Positions 26,041 to 34,987 of a DNA stretch of 64,000 nt are shown in pieces. Within the stretch, counting starts at the first letter, position 1; every line of letters starts with the position of its first letter. Under the pieces are notes generated by a model that did not search any database, was not told where the DNA came from, and was given only the letters and a program-made list of their open reading frames with translations. A program made the translations under genes and the position numbers. Source of the stretch: CALNYS01 sp942490855 (lineage in GTDB: Bacteria; Planctomycetota; Phycisphaerae; Phycisphaerales; UBA1924); NCBI GenBank assembly GCA_942490855.1, contig CALNYS010000001.1, positions 62,001 to 126,000 of the forward strand, given 5' to 3'.

Positions 26041-26041
26041 C

Positions 26042-27766
26042 TCACACCGGGTTCGAGACGATAAACCGGCCGGCCTCGCTCTCGATGCGCGGGCGTTTGA
26101 CGAACGGCTTGGCGGGGTCGGCGGCGGGGACCACCCACCCGTCCTGGATCATCGCCTCGAGCGTCGCGACGTACTGCTGGAACGTGCGGTCGGCTTCCTC
26201 GCGCGTGAGGTCGCGGAACTGACGCAGCAGGCTGGTGATGATGACCACGACGTCGTTGGTCTGGCTCAGCAGCTGGTGCATCGTCCCGAAGTAGCCGTCG
26301 AGCGGGAGCGTGGCTCTGCCGCGGCGCAGGCAGGGCACGGGGATGATCCGCCCGCGCGCGACCTTCCCGAGGGTGTCGCGCTTCGCGCCGTCGGTATTGA
26401 GGGTGAAGGTGTTGTAGCGCTCGAACGACTCGGCGGGGGTGTCTCCCAGGAACGCGTAGGCGATATCGCGGGCGCTCTGAACGTCGAACGCGCCGACCGA
26501 GGGCTGGAGCGGGTCGTCGAGGGCGAACCCGCCGAAGGAGAGCCAACCCCACGCCTGCTCGGGGCTGAGGGTGACGCCGCCCTCGCGTGCGATCGCGGCG
26601 CACTCGTCCTTGAGATCCGTGAAGCACCCGTTGGCGGCGTACCAGAACTGGGCGAAGCGGATGTACTGCCTGATGTTCTCGCGGTGTTTCGTGTCGAAGC
26701 GCGCGCGGAGCCAGTGGGGGTCGAGCTCGGCGCGGTCGAGCTCCCCGATGGTCGCGGCGCAGTCCTGCCCCGAGCGGTGGGCGATGAGCATCCCGGCGCT
26801 GAGGATGGGGTCCGCGAACCCGGCGGCCTCTCCGATCAGGAACCAGTTGTCGCCGACGAGGCGGTCGGCGGTGTAGGACCAGTCGCTCGTCGCGTTCACG
26901 GCGTCCGCTTCGAGGCTCGCGTCCGCCAGGAGCGAGCCGACGAACTCGTGCTCGCGCAGGGCGGCGTGGTAGAGCTCTTCCTTGGTTTTGCCGGTCTTCT
27001 TGTAGTAGTCCGCGTGCATGACGAGGCCGACGCTTGTGCGGTCGGCGCCGAGGGGGATGTACCAGATCCAGCCGTAGGGGAGGGAATGGATGTGGATGCG
27101 GGTCCCGTCTACCCCGTGTTTGCAGGCCCATTTGGCGTTGGTCCAGTAGCCCCAGATGGCGATGTTGCGCAGCGCTTCGGGGGCGTGGGTCGCGATGTTC
27201 ATCGCCTTGCGGACGACGCCCGCGGACCCGGTGGCGTCTACGTAGTAGCAGGCCTCGACGCGTCGCCCGTCGGTGAGGGTGACGCCGGTTACGCGGTCGC
27301 CGGCACGGTGGACCTCGCGGGTCCCGCAGCCCTGGACGACCGTCGCGCCCAGCTCTTGCGCGTGATCGAGGAGGATGGAGTCGTATACGGCGCGGTCCAC
27401 GTGGAACGCGGTCTGACGGCGGACGCCATCAAAGGGCGCGGGGCGACGCAGGTCGTCGGTGTAGAGATCGGGGAAGACGAAGTCGAAGTCCCACTGCTCG
27501 TGGTCGCGTCCCCACGTGTAGGAGGCGCCGAGCTTGACCGGGAACCCGGCGGCTTCGACCTTGTCCCAGCAGCCCATCTCGGCGCAGATCTGCGCGCAGC
27601 CCGGGAGCTGCGACTCGCCCACGTGGTCGCGTGGGAAGACCTCGCGCTCCGCGACAAAGACAGAGAGGTGGGGGGTGTGCGTGCGCAGGAGCGCCGCGCA
27701 CGTCGCGCCGGCGGGCCCGCCGCCAAGCACGACTACGTCGTACGTCTCAGGTTGTGGTGCTGTCAC
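26042..27766 (-). CDS. Flavin-dependent halogenase-like oxidoreductase A
   Basis: FAD-binding monooxygenase-fold protein of 574 residues, GTG start. The nucleotide-binding motif is VVLGGGPAGATCAAL (residues 13-26). WIWYIP at residues 233-238 matches the WxWxIP motif of flavin-dependent halogenases, and FADPILSAG further on matches FxxPxxSxG. A Lys at residue 78 (GFPVKLGASYTWG) is in the place of the catalytic Lys of this class. It aligns without gaps over the first 240 residues with the upstream gene 27827-29545. Substrate and halide use are unknown; a non-halogenating hydroxylase or reductase cannot be excluded. Confidence 0.75.
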   Translation of the reverse strand: MTAPQPETYDVVVLGGGPAGATCAALLRTHTPHLSVFVAEREVFPRDHVGESQLPGCAQICAEMGCWDKVEAAGFPVKLGASYTWGRDHEQWDFDFVFPDLYTDDLRRPAPFDGVRRQTAFHVDRAVYDSILLDHAQELGATVVQGCGTREVHRAGDRVTGVTLTDGRRVEACYYVDATGSAGVVRKAMNIATHAPEALRNIAIWGYWTNAKWACKHGVDGTRIHIHSLPYGWIWYIPLGADRTSVGLVMHADYYKKTGKTKEELYHAALREHEFVGSLLADASLEADAVNATSDWSYTADRLVGDNWFLIGEAAGFADPILSAGMLIAHRSGQDCAATIGELDRAELDPHWLRARFDTKHRENIRQYIRFAQFWYAANGCFTDLKDECAAIAREGGVTLSPEQAWGWLSFGGFALDDPLQPSVGAFDVQSARDIAYAFLGDTPAESFERYNTFTLNTDGAKRDTLGKVARGRIIPVPCLRRGRATLPLDGYFGTMHQLLSQTNDVVVIITSLLRQFRDLTREEADRTFQQYVATLEAMIQDGWVVPAADPAKPFVKRPRIESEAGRFIVSNPV

Positions 27767-27826
27767 AAACTCGCCCGTGTGTCGTTGGCGCGACGGGGAG
27801 GAATCGCGAGGTGAAACCGATCGGCA

Positions 27827-29545
27827 CTATCCGCGAGTGCCTACGAAGTTACTACCGGCGTGTTGCCCGCGCGGTCGCGATACCAGCGGTTTCTTTTTGT
27901 CCAGCTTGGCGATCACCCAGCCGTCCTGCACCATCGCTTCCAGCGTCGCCATGTAGTGCTGGAAGACGAAGTCGCGGTGCGCGGGCTGGAGGTCGGTGAG
28001 CTGGCGGGAGATCGAGTTGACGATCACCACCACGTCCTCGGTCTTCTGGAGCAGCTGCACCATCGTCCCGAAGTAGCCCTCGAGCGGGAGCGTCGCCTTG
28101 CCCTTGCGCAGGCAGGGGACCTGGGCGATGCGCCCCTCGCGCACGAAGCCCAGGACGTCCTTCTCGGCGCCGTGGGTGTTGAGCTTGAAGACGTTGTGCG
28201 TCTCGAAGACGTGCTCGGAGTCCTGCCCGAGGAACGCGAACGCTATGTCCTTGGCGCTGAAGACGTCGTAGGAGCCCACCGTGGGCTGGAGCGGGTCGTC
28301 GAGGGCGAAGCCGCCCCTGGAGAGCCAGCGCCACGCCTGGTCGGGCGAGAGGTTCAGCCCGCCCTCGCGGGCGATCTCGGCGCACTCGTCCTTGAGGTCC
28401 GTAAACCGCCCGTTGGCGGCGTACCAGAACTGGGCGAAACGGATGTACTGCTCGATGTTGTCGAGGTGCTTGGTGTTGAAGCGGTCGCGGAGCCACTTCG
28501 GGTCCACCTTGCCGATCTCGATCTCGTTGATCGTCGCGGCGCAGTCCTGCCCCGAGCGGTGCCCGTTGAGCATCCCGGCGGCGAGGATGGGGTCGGCGAA
28601 CCCGGCGGCCTCGCCGATGAGGAACCAGTTCTCGCCCACCAGGCGGTCGGCGCTGAAGGACCAGTCCTTGGTCGCGAAGACCTCGCCCTCGCACTCGGCG
28701 TTGGTGATGTTCTCGCGCACGAGCTCCTGCTCGCGGATCGCCTTGTGGTAGAGGTCCTCCTTGGAGAGCCCGCATTCCTTGTAGTAGTCGGCGTGGACGA
28801 TCAGCCCGATGCTCGTGCGGTCCGGGCCCAGCGGGATGAACCAGATCCAGCCGTAGGGGAGCGAGCGCACCTGCACGCGCGTGCCGCCGACTCCGATCTC
28901 GAGGGCCCAGTCGGCGTTGGTCCAGTACGCCCACATCGCGACGTTGCGCAGGGCTTCTGGGGCGTGGGTGGTGACGCCCATCGCTTTGCGGATCACGCCG
29001 GCGGCGCCCGTCGCGTCAACGTAGTGGCGCGCCTCGATGCGCCGCCCGTCGGCGAGGGTCACGCCCGTGACGCGGTCGCCGTCGGTGTGGACCTCTTTAA
29101 CCCCGTTGTCCTGTACGACCGTCGCGCCCAGCTCGGCGGTGTGATCGAGCAGGATTTTGTCGTACTTCGCGCGGTCCACCTGGAAGGCGGTCTGGCGGCG
29201 CACGCCCTCGAACTTGCCCGGGCGGGTGAGGTCGTCGGTGAGCGCCTCGGGGGGGATGAAGTCAAAGTCCCAGACCTCGTCGGACTTGCCCCAGGTGTAC
29301 GACGCGCCGACCTTCACGGGGAAGCCGGCGGCCTCGACCTTGTCCCAGCAGCCCATCTCGGCGCAGATCTGCGCGCAGCCCGGGAGCTGCGACTCGCCCA
29401 CGTGGTCGCGCGGGAACTGGTCGCGCTCGGCGACGAACACCGACAGCCCGGGGTTGTACTTGCGGAGCAACGCCGCGCAGGTCGCGCCCGCGGGCCCGCC
29501 CCCGAGCACGGCGACGTCAAAGGTGTCCTGTTGCGCTGAAGCCAT
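27827..29545 (-). CDS. Flavin-dependent halogenase-like oxidoreductase B
   Basis: Paralogue of the downstream gene, 572 residues. It has the same FAD motif (VAVLGGGPAGATCAAL), Lys78 in FPVKVGASYTWG, and WIWFIP at residues 233-238. The FxxPxxSxG motif reads FADPILAAG, so the Ser is Ala. ATG 29545 is favoured because it gives an exact gapless alignment with the paralogue's N-terminus. It is divergent from proS with a short shared intergenic region. Gene order on the minus strand: this gene first, then its paralogue 60 nt later, probably an operon. Confidence 0.75.
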   Translation of the reverse strand: MASAQQDTFDVAVLGGGPAGATCAALLRKYNPGLSVFVAERDQFPRDHVGESQLPGCAQICAEMGCWDKVEAAGFPVKVGASYTWGKSDEVWDFDFIPPEALTDDLTRPGKFEGVRRQTAFQVDRAKYDKILLDHTAELGATVVQDNGVKEVHTDGDRVTGVTLADGRRIEARHYVDATGAAGVIRKAMGVTTHAPEALRNVAMWAYWTNADWALEIGVGGTRVQVRSLPYGWIWFIPLGPDRTSIGLIVHADYYKECGLSKEDLYHKAIREQELVRENITNAECEGEVFATKDWSFSADRLVGENWFLIGEAAGFADPILAAGMLNGHRSGQDCAATINEIEIGKVDPKWLRDRFNTKHLDNIEQYIRFAQFWYAANGRFTDLKDECAEIAREGGLNLSPDQAWRWLSRGGFALDDPLQPTVGSYDVFSAKDIAFAFLGQDSEHVFETHNVFKLNTHGAEKDVLGFVREGRIAQVPCLRKGKATLPLEGYFGTMVQLLQKTEDVVVIVNSISRQLTDLQPAHRDFVFQHYMATLEAMVQDGWVIAKLDKKKPLVSRPRGQHAGSNFVGTRG

Positions 29546-29598
29546 CGTTTCCCCCAACCAGATAGGCGATAGCACTATAGAAGGGCCGCGGGGGGCGG

Positions 29599-29604
29599 TA
29601 CACT
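29599..29604 (+). promoter_or_regulatory. -10 box TACACT of proS, leaderless start
   Basis: GCGGTACACT, CCGCGG, ATG, with a 6-nt spacer. The form is the same as for the sigma-factor and VOC genes. Confidence 0.6.
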
Positions 29605-29610
29605 CCGCGG

Positions 29611-31449
29611 ATGAGCCAGACCCCGACCGCAGATTGTTGCCGACTGAACGCCTCCCGCGGAGCCCTCCACCGCTGGAGCCGCACCCTGATCCCCACCAGC
29701 AAGTCGGACCCCACCGGGGCCGAGGCGCCCAGCCACCGCCTGCTGGTCCGCGCCGGGTTCGTCAGGCAGGTCGGGTCGGGCATCTACGACTACCTCCCGC
29801 TGGGCTGGCGCTCGCTCCAGAAGATCAGCCGCATCGTCCGAGAAGAGATGGACGCCGCCGGCGCCAGCGAGATGCTCATGCCCGCCCTCGAGCCCATCGA
29901 GCTCTTCGCGGACACGAAGCGGGACATCGACTACGGCGACAACCTCTTCCGCCTCGTGGACCGCCACGACCGCCAGGCCGCCCTCGCCCCGACGCACGAG
30001 GAGGTCATCACCGAGCTCATGAAGGGCACGGTCAGCAGCTACCGCCAGCTGCCGCTGAACCTCTACCAGATCCAGACGAAGTTCCGCGACGAGTTCCGCC
30101 CGCGCTCCGGGCTGCTGCGCTGCCGCGAGTTCATCATGAAGGACGCCTACTCCTTCCACCTCGAGCTCGAGGGCGACGCCGGGCTCAACAGCGCCTACGA
30201 CGCGATGTACCGCGCCTACGAGAACGTCTTCACGCGCTGCGGGCTCGACTTCTCCATCGTCGAGGCCGAGGCCGGCCCCATCGGCGGGTCGGCGAGCCAC
30301 GAGTTCATGGTCAACTGCGACACGGGCGAGGACACCATCCTCAAGTGCCCCGTCACCGGGTACGCCGCGAACGTCGAGAAGTGCGAGACCGGCCCGCGCG
30401 ACCACGACTTCACCGGCGACCCCGCCGGCGAGCTGACGAAGGTCCACACGCCCGGGATGGCGAGCATCGAGGACGTCGGCAAGTTCATGAAGGTGAAGGC
30501 GCCGAATTTCCTGAAGACGCTCGTGTTCGACCGCGGCGAGGGCGAACCGGTCCGCTGGGTTGTCGCGGTGGTGCGGGGCGATCACGACGTCAACGAGGCG
30601 AAGGTGCGCGACGCCGCCGGCGCCGCCGCGATGGCCGACGAGGCCGAGGCGAAGGCCGCCGGGTTCACGATCGGTTTCGTCAGCCCGAAGTGTGTGGTCG
30701 GGCGTACCGACACGCTCCTCGTAGTCGACCCCGACGCCGCGCAGGGCGTGGACGTTGCCAAGGGCAAGCCGATGTTCTGGGCCGCGGGCGCCGACGAGGC
30801 GGACCACCACGTCAAGTTCTTCAACTGGCGGCGCGAGCTGGGCGACACGCTCGACGACGCGAACCGCGTGAAGGTCGCCGACATCCGCAACGCCGCCGCC
30901 GGCGACCCCTCGCCCAAGGCCGAGGGCGCGCAGCTCGAAGCCTCCCGCGGCATCGAGGTCGGGCACATCTTCAAGCTCGGGACCAAGTACTCCGACGCGA
31001 TGGACTTCAAGATCCTCGACGCCGACCAGTCGCTCCAGAGCGTCATCATGGGCTGCTACGGCATCGGCGTGTCGCGCACCATGGCGGCGTGCGTCGAGAT
31101 GAGCCACGACGACGGCGGCATCGTCTGGCCCGCCGCGATCGCGCCGTACCACGTGCACCTCGTCGCGATGGACGTGGACCCCGAGTCGCCCGTCATGAAG
31201 GCGGCGCTCGAGACGGCAGAGGCTCTCGCGGCCGCCGGCTTCGACGTGCTGATCGACGACCGCGACGAACGCCCCGGCCCGAAGTTCAAGGACGCCGACC
31301 TCATCGGCTGCCCGGTCCGCGTGACCGTGGGCGCCAAGGCGCTCGAGCAGGGGGGCGTCGAGGTGAAGGCGCGCACCGACGGGGGCAAGGGTGAGATCGT
31401 CGCGTTCGACGAGGTTACGGGACGTATCAGCGGGCTTCTTGCCTCGTAA
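29611..31449 (+). CDS. proS: Prolyl-tRNA synthetase, bacterial type
   Basis: Class II aminoacyl-tRNA synthetase charging tRNA-Pro, 612 residues. Motif 1 region: R-A-G-F-V-R-Q-V-G-S-G-I-Y-D-Y-L-P-L-G. Motif 2: Q-T-K-F-R-D-E-F-R-P-R-S-G-L-L-R-C-R-E-F-I-M-K-D. An inserted editing (YbaK-like) domain lies at about 240-390. Motif 3: M-G-C-Y-G-I-G-V-S-R-T-M-A, followed by the anticodon-binding domain at the C-terminus. Length and domain order are those of the bacterial (long) form. The ATG is set by the leaderless TACACT box. Confidence 0.96.
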   Translation: MSQTPTADCCRLNASRGALHRWSRTLIPTSKSDPTGAEAPSHRLLVRAGFVRQVGSGIYDYLPLGWRSLQKISRIVREEMDAAGASEMLMPALEPIELFADTKRDIDYGDNLFRLVDRHDRQAALAPTHEEVITELMKGTVSSYRQLPLNLYQIQTKFRDEFRPRSGLLRCREFIMKDAYSFHLELEGDAGLNSAYDAMYRAYENVFTRCGLDFSIVEAEAGPIGGSASHEFMVNCDTGEDTILKCPVTGYAANVEKCETGPRDHDFTGDPAGELTKVHTPGMASIEDVGKFMKVKAPNFLKTLVFDRGEGEPVRWVVAVVRGDHDVNEAKVRDAAGAAAMADEAEAKAAGFTIGFVSPKCVVGRTDTLLVVDPDAAQGVDVAKGKPMFWAAGADEADHHVKFFNWRRELGDTLDDANRVKVADIRNAAAGDPSPKAEGAQLEASRGIEVGHIFKLGTKYSDAMDFKILDADQSLQSVIMGCYGIGVSRTMAACVEMSHDDGGIVWPAAIAPYHVHLVAMDVDPESPVMKAALETAEALAAAGFDVLIDDRDERPGPKFKDADLIGCPVRVTVGAKALEQGGVEVKARTDGGKGEIVAFDEVTGRISGLLAS

Positions 31450-31482
31450 AACTCGCGATTTGACGCGATCGCCGGAGTTTTT
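31448..31482. terminator. Terminator after proS
   Basis: AAAACTC and GAGTTTT pair around an inner GCGAT/ATCGC stem and end in TTTTT. The hairpin starts within the proS stop codon and could work in both directions. Confidence 0.65.
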
Positions 31483-31541
31483 CGTGATCCGCCGCGCCGC
31501 TTCGGGTACTTCTAGGGCGCCTGATTCTGGAGAGAGAGTCC

Positions 31542-32180
31542 ATGCGTTTCGCCCTTTCTGCCGCTGTCGTTCTCGTTTCTGCCGCCGTTGCCTCCGCGGG
31601 GACGTCGTTCTCGCTCGGCTTCTCGAACGTCACCGCCAACAGCGTGACGAACGCCGCGAGCGGCGAGTCGCAGCTCGCTGTCCAGGTGATCGACGCGGGC
31701 TCGGGGCTCGCGGACTTCCGCTTCACGAACACGGGCGCCAACGCGATGTCCATCGCGGACATCTACTTCAACAACTCGCCGGCGGTCTTCCTCGACCTCG
31801 TGTCGATCGACGACAGCCACTCGGGCGTGTCGTTCTCCGAGGGCGCCGCCCCGCCGAACCCGCCCGGCCTCAGCTTCGGCACGGCGTTCAAGCTGGACTC
31901 GGACGCCGGCCCCGGCGGCGTGCAGGGCAACGGCGTGAACCCCGGCGAGTGGCTGACGGTCCGCATGTCGCTGATCGTCGGCGTGTCCTTCGCTGATCTG
32001 ACCGACGCGTTTAGCAACGGTCTCGGCATCGCGATCCACGTGCAGGGCTTCGCCAACGGCGGCAGCGAAACGTTCCAGACCACGCCCCCGAGCTCGATGG
32101 TCCCGCTCCCCGCTGGCGGCGCGCTAGCGTTCGTCGGCCTCGGGCTGCTCGGCGCGACGCGTCGGCGCACGCTCGCCTGA
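31542..32180 (+). CDS. Secreted protein with PEP-CTERM-like anchor
   Basis: Exported protein of 212 residues. The signal peptide is MRFALSAAVVLVSAAVASAG. The body is a single all-beta domain containing G-L-A-D-F-R-F-T-N-T-G-A-N-A-M-S-I-A-D-I-Y-F and later A-I-H-V-Q-G-F-A-N-G-G-S-E. The C-terminal anchor is V-P-L-P-A-G-G-A-L-A-F-V-G-L-G-L-L-G-A-T-R-R-R. GGAGAGAGAG precedes the ATG. It is the third member of the anchor-carrying set. Stop of the convergent membrane gene is 1 nt away. Confidence 0.8.
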   Translation: MRFALSAAVVLVSAAVASAGTSFSLGFSNVTANSVTNAASGESQLAVQVIDAGSGLADFRFTNTGANAMSIADIYFNNSPAVFLDLVSIDDSHSGVSFSEGAAPPNPPGLSFGTAFKLDSDAGPGGVQGNGVNPGEWLTVRMSLIVGVSFADLTDAFSNGLGIAIHVQGFANGGSETFQTTPPSSMVPLPAGGALAFVGLGLLGATRRRTLA

Positions 32181-32181
32181 A

Positions 32182-32637
32182 TCAGCGTCCGCGCTTGCGC
32201 GGCTTCGCGATCAGCGTCGAGGCCAGCCCCAGCGCGTGGACGCCGAGCGTGGGCCAGTAGTAGTCGAACCCCCCGACAGCCGAGAAGAAGACCAGGTTCC
32301 CGCACCACAGGGCGCTCATCGCGCACAGGGCCATCCACCCGAAACGCCGGGTCTGGTAGCGGGGGCGGAACGCCAGGACGATGGCGGTCTGGATGAGGAC
32401 GACCTGCGCCAGCGCGAGGGCGAGGCCCGGCGCGCCGCTGAACGCGATCGCGAAGCCGTCGTAGAGCGGGCCCTCCGCATCGTTGCGGAAGGAATACTGG
32501 CGGACGGTCGCCCCGCTGACCCCCAGCTCGATGAGCAGGTCCGCCGCGCGGGCGGGCAGGTACGCGATGTACACGGCGTGCGCGCACATGAGCGCCACGG
32601 CGAGCGTCCGGACGGCTTGAGCGGCGTGCGTCTTCAT
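32182..32637 (-). CDS. Four-helix membrane protein
   Basis: Protein of 151 residues with four predicted helices (about 8-30, 62-88, 100-118 and 124-142) and a basic tail KPRKRGR. The family is not recognised. It is divergent from the MscS-like gene. TAGCCT/TAGGCT are complementary -10 candidates on the two strands of the 27-nt gap. No operon partner. Confidence 0.6.
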   Translation of the reverse strand: MKTHAAQAVRTLAVALMCAHAVYIAYLPARAADLLIELGVSGATVRQYSFRNDAEGPLYDGFAIAFSGAPGLALALAQVVLIQTAIVLAFRPRYQTRRFGWMALCAMSALWCGNLVFFSAVGGFDYYWPTLGVHALGLASTLIAKPRKRGR

Positions 32638-32664
32638 GGCGTCTGAGCGGGTAGGCTACTGGCG

Positions 32665-33699
32665 ATGGACGAGTTCAGCGAGATGATGACCAACGGCGCG
32701 CTCGACGGGCTCGTCGCCGCGCTGCCGATGGCCGCGACGATCGTGGTCTCGCTCCTGGTGATCATCGGCATCGACCGCTGGCTCGCGGGGCGACCGCGCA
32801 GCCTCGGGCGCCCCGCGACGATGGCGGGCTTAACGGTGATCGCGCTGATCGCGGTGGTGCTGAGGGCGCCCATCAACGACGCGACGCAGGGGCAGCTGCT
32901 GAGCCTGTTCGGCATCGCGCTGACCGCGGTGATCGCCCTGTCCTCCACGACGTTCGTCTCCAACGCGATGGCCGGGCTGATGCTCCGCTCCCTGCGGAAC
33001 TTCGCGCCCGGCGACTTCATCCGCGTCGGGGAGCACTTCGGGCGGGTGACCGAGCGCGGGCTGTTCCACACGGAGATCCAGACCGAGGACCGCGACCTCA
33101 CGACGATCCCGAACCTGCTGCTGACCACGAAGCCGACGTCGGTCGTGCGCGCCAGCGGCACGATTATCTCGGCGACCGTCTCCCTCGGGTACGACGCGCC
33201 CCGCGGACGCATCGAGGAAGCGCTCCGCGCCGGGGCGGGCGACGCCGGGCTCGAAGAGCCTTTCGTGCAGGTGCTCGAGCTGGGCGATTACGCCGTGACC
33301 TACCGCGTCGCGGGGTTCCTGACCGACGTCAAGCAACTCCTGAGCGCGCGATCACGCCTGCGCGCGACGACGATGGACGCGCTGCACGCGGCGGGCATCG
33401 AGATCGTTTCTCCGACGTTCATGAACCAGCGCCGCGTCGACGGGCAGATCGCCCCGCCGACCGAGGAGCCGCCGGCCGAGGAGCCGACCGACGAGCCCGA
33501 GCGGGTGATGTTCGACAAGGCCGACACCGCCGAGCGCTACGCCGCGGCGGAAAAGGAGCTCGATGAGCTGCGTTCGCGCCTGACGTCGATGGAAAAAGAG
33601 GGCGCCGACAAGGGGGAGCTCGGATCGCTCCGCGACGAAGAGAAGCGCCTCAAGAGCGAGATCGAGACGATGCGCGAGGCGGCCGAGAAGGAACGCTAA
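32665..33699 (+). CDS. MscS-family mechanosensitive channel with C-terminal coiled coil
   Basis: Small-conductance mechanosensitive channel family protein, 344 residues. It has three N-terminal helices (about 16-34, 52-70 and 78-98), then the MscS beta domain (G-D-F-I-R-V-G-E-H-F-G-R-V-T-E-R-G-L-F-H-T-E-I and T-I-P-N) and alpha/beta vestibule. The C-terminal extension from about 275 is acidic, then a heptad-rich coiled coil (R-S-R-L-T-S-M-E-K-E-G-A-D-K, E-E-K-R-L-K-S-E-I-E-T-M-R). It likely releases osmolytes on hypo-osmotic shock. TAGGCT is 7 nt before the ATG. The stop overlaps the convergent stop by 4 nt (CTAA). Confidence 0.85.
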   Translation: MDEFSEMMTNGALDGLVAALPMAATIVVSLLVIIGIDRWLAGRPRSLGRPATMAGLTVIALIAVVLRAPINDATQGQLLSLFGIALTAVIALSSTTFVSNAMAGLMLRSLRNFAPGDFIRVGEHFGRVTERGLFHTEIQTEDRDLTTIPNLLLTTKPTSVVRASGTIISATVSLGYDAPRGRIEEALRAGAGDAGLEEPFVQVLELGDYAVTYRVAGFLTDVKQLLSARSRLRATTMDALHAAGIEIVSPTFMNQRRVDGQIAPPTEEPPAEEPTDEPERVMFDKADTAERYAAAEKELDELRSRLTSMEKEGADKGELGSLRDEEKRLKSEIETMREAAEKER

Positions 33700-34421
33700 G
33701 CGAGGCGCACGGCGCAGCGCGGCGGGCCGTGGTCCGCAACGGGCGGCCCGACGATGACGCGACCGGTTTTTTCCAGGTGATCTAACACACTCAGCACCTG
33801 CTGGCGCGTGCCGCCCGCGAGCTTCGAGAGGCGCAGCTGGCTCTCGCCGGCGCGGGGGTCGAAGCGCAGGGCGGCGAGGACGGACGCGCGGAGGTCGCCG
33901 CGGAAGTCGCAGCGCGTGCGCAGCGCCGGGTGGCGCCGGAGGATCCACGACGCGGGGCGCAGGGCGTCGGGCTTGAGCTCGATGGGGGCGCACCAGCGTC
34001 CCCAGCGCTTCGAGCGATCCGAGGCGCGCTTCAACGCGAGCGCGCGCCGCGCGGGGGTGCGCGCTTCGACGGCAAAGAGGGGGGACGGCTCCGTCGCGGG
34101 CGTCAGGCGCTTGAGGGTCGACGCGAACTCCGGCTTGCGGGTGTTCTTCTGGGCAAGATCGAGCAGCAGCCCCAGCGTCGCGTGGTGCTCGGGTTCGAGC
34201 TCGTCGCGGATCAGTCGGCGCAGCCGGTGCTGGGCGACCATCTCGCCGTGCTCGTGCAGCCACGTCGCGGCCATGATGAACAGGCGCGCCATCCGCGGCG
34301 CGTGGCGCGCCGTGTCGAGCAGCAGGCGCTCGAGATCGGGCGTGCCCGCGCCGAGCGGGGCGTCGAACCCCGCGCCCAGCGCGCCCCAACGAGCGACGAG
34401 ACGGTCGAGCGCGTCAGCCAT
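33696..34421 (-). CDS. Hypothetical protein with C-terminal winged-helix-like region
   Basis: Protein of 241 residues, soluble, largely helical at the N-terminus (L-D-R-L-V-A-R-W-G-A-L-G, H-A-P-R-M-A-R-L-F-I-M-A-A-T-W-L). The C-terminal 50 residues resemble a winged helix (Q-L-R-L-S-K-L-A-G-G-T-R-Q-Q-V-L-S-V-L-D-H-L-E-K-T-G-R-V). The ATG at 34421 lies inside the 3' end of the nucleotidyltransferase-like gene (8-nt overlap), so the two are a coupled pair. The role is unknown; the pairing recalls regulator/nucleotidyltransferase modules. Confidence 0.6.
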   Translation of the reverse strand: MADALDRLVARWGALGAGFDAPLGAGTPDLERLLLDTARHAPRMARLFIMAATWLHEHGEMVAQHRLRRLIRDELEPEHHATLGLLLDLAQKNTRKPEFASTLKRLTPATEPSPLFAVEARTPARRALALKRASDRSKRWGRWCAPIELKPDALRPASWILRRHPALRTRCDFRGDLRASVLAALRFDPRAGESQLRLSKLAGGTRQQVLSVLDHLEKTGRVIVGPPVADHGPPRCAVRLA

Positions 34422-34962
34422 CGATGAGCTCCAGCAGATCCAGCGTCTCGCGGGCCTCTCCGACGCGCTCCGTGTTGCCGACGAGCGTGTCGAGGTACGC
34501 GCGCACGAACGCGGCCTCGCTGCGGCGCACGCGCATCGCGTCGAGGTCTTCCAGGTCCTGCGCACGGTGGGCGTACACCTTCATCGCGATCAGATCCCGC
34601 CGCCCGGCCGCGAGCACTGTCAGGCTCTCGTGCTCGAGCACCACCGCCGCCCGCTCGCGCCACCCCGCCGGCAGCACGCCGGGGCCGAGGCTCATCGCCC
34701 CGGTGTTGAACCACCCGCGGGCCAGCGACATCCGCTCGCCCACCGCGGCCGCGGCCAGCGCGAGCGCCCCGAACGCGTCCTCGGGGGCGTAGACCATGAC
34801 GTCGCAGTCGGTCGTGGTGCGCGACGCGGGCAGCTCGCCCGTGAGCATGCCCGCCGCCCCGCCGACGAGCAGCGCCTCGACGCGGGCCGGGTGGTCCAGC
34901 GCGTCGGCGAGGGCCGCGAGTGCGGCCGAGACGAGCGTGTTGTTCATGGAGGGGAGGGGCAT
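34414..34962 (-). CDS. Nucleotidyltransferase-fold protein, DUF6036/AbiEii-like
   Basis: Protein of 182 residues. Near residue 30 it has L-L-V-G-G-A-A-G-M-L-T-G-E-L, followed by T-T-T-D-C-D-V-M, the GG...DxD pattern of minimal nucleotidyltransferases such as DUF6036 and AbiEii-type proteins. The later K-V-Y-A-H-R-A-Q-D-L-E-D-L-D-A-M is characteristic of the same group. It is the first gene of a two-gene unit with 33696-34421. A TACACT box is 20 nt upstream of the ATG. A second ATG at 34947 is also possible. Catalytic activity is unproven. Confidence 0.65.
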   Translation of the reverse strand: MPLPSMNNTLVSAALAALADALDHPARVEALLVGGAAGMLTGELPASRTTTDCDVMVYAPEDAFGALALAAAAVGERMSLARGWFNTGAMSLGPGVLPAGWRERAAVVLEHESLTVLAAGRRDLIAMKVYAHRAQDLEDLDAMRVRRSEAAFVRAYLDTLVGNTERVGEARETLDLLELIDG

Positions 34963-34981
34963 GGGTGATATGTCGTCCTAA

Positions 34982-34987
34982 AGTGTA
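34982..34987 (-). promoter_or_regulatory. -10 box TACACT of nucleotidyltransferase-like pair
   Basis: TACACT on the minus strand, 20 nt before the ATG at 34962; AGGA lies between. The sequence from here to 35213 is AT-richer than the rest of the window and has no gene except leader hairpins of the next one. Confidence 0.4.

Noticed and set aside
26042..29545. Geranylgeranyl reductase as the identity of the FAD proteins
   Set aside because: The WxWxIP and FxxPxxSxG motifs fit halogenases better, though the reductase family shares the FAD fold.
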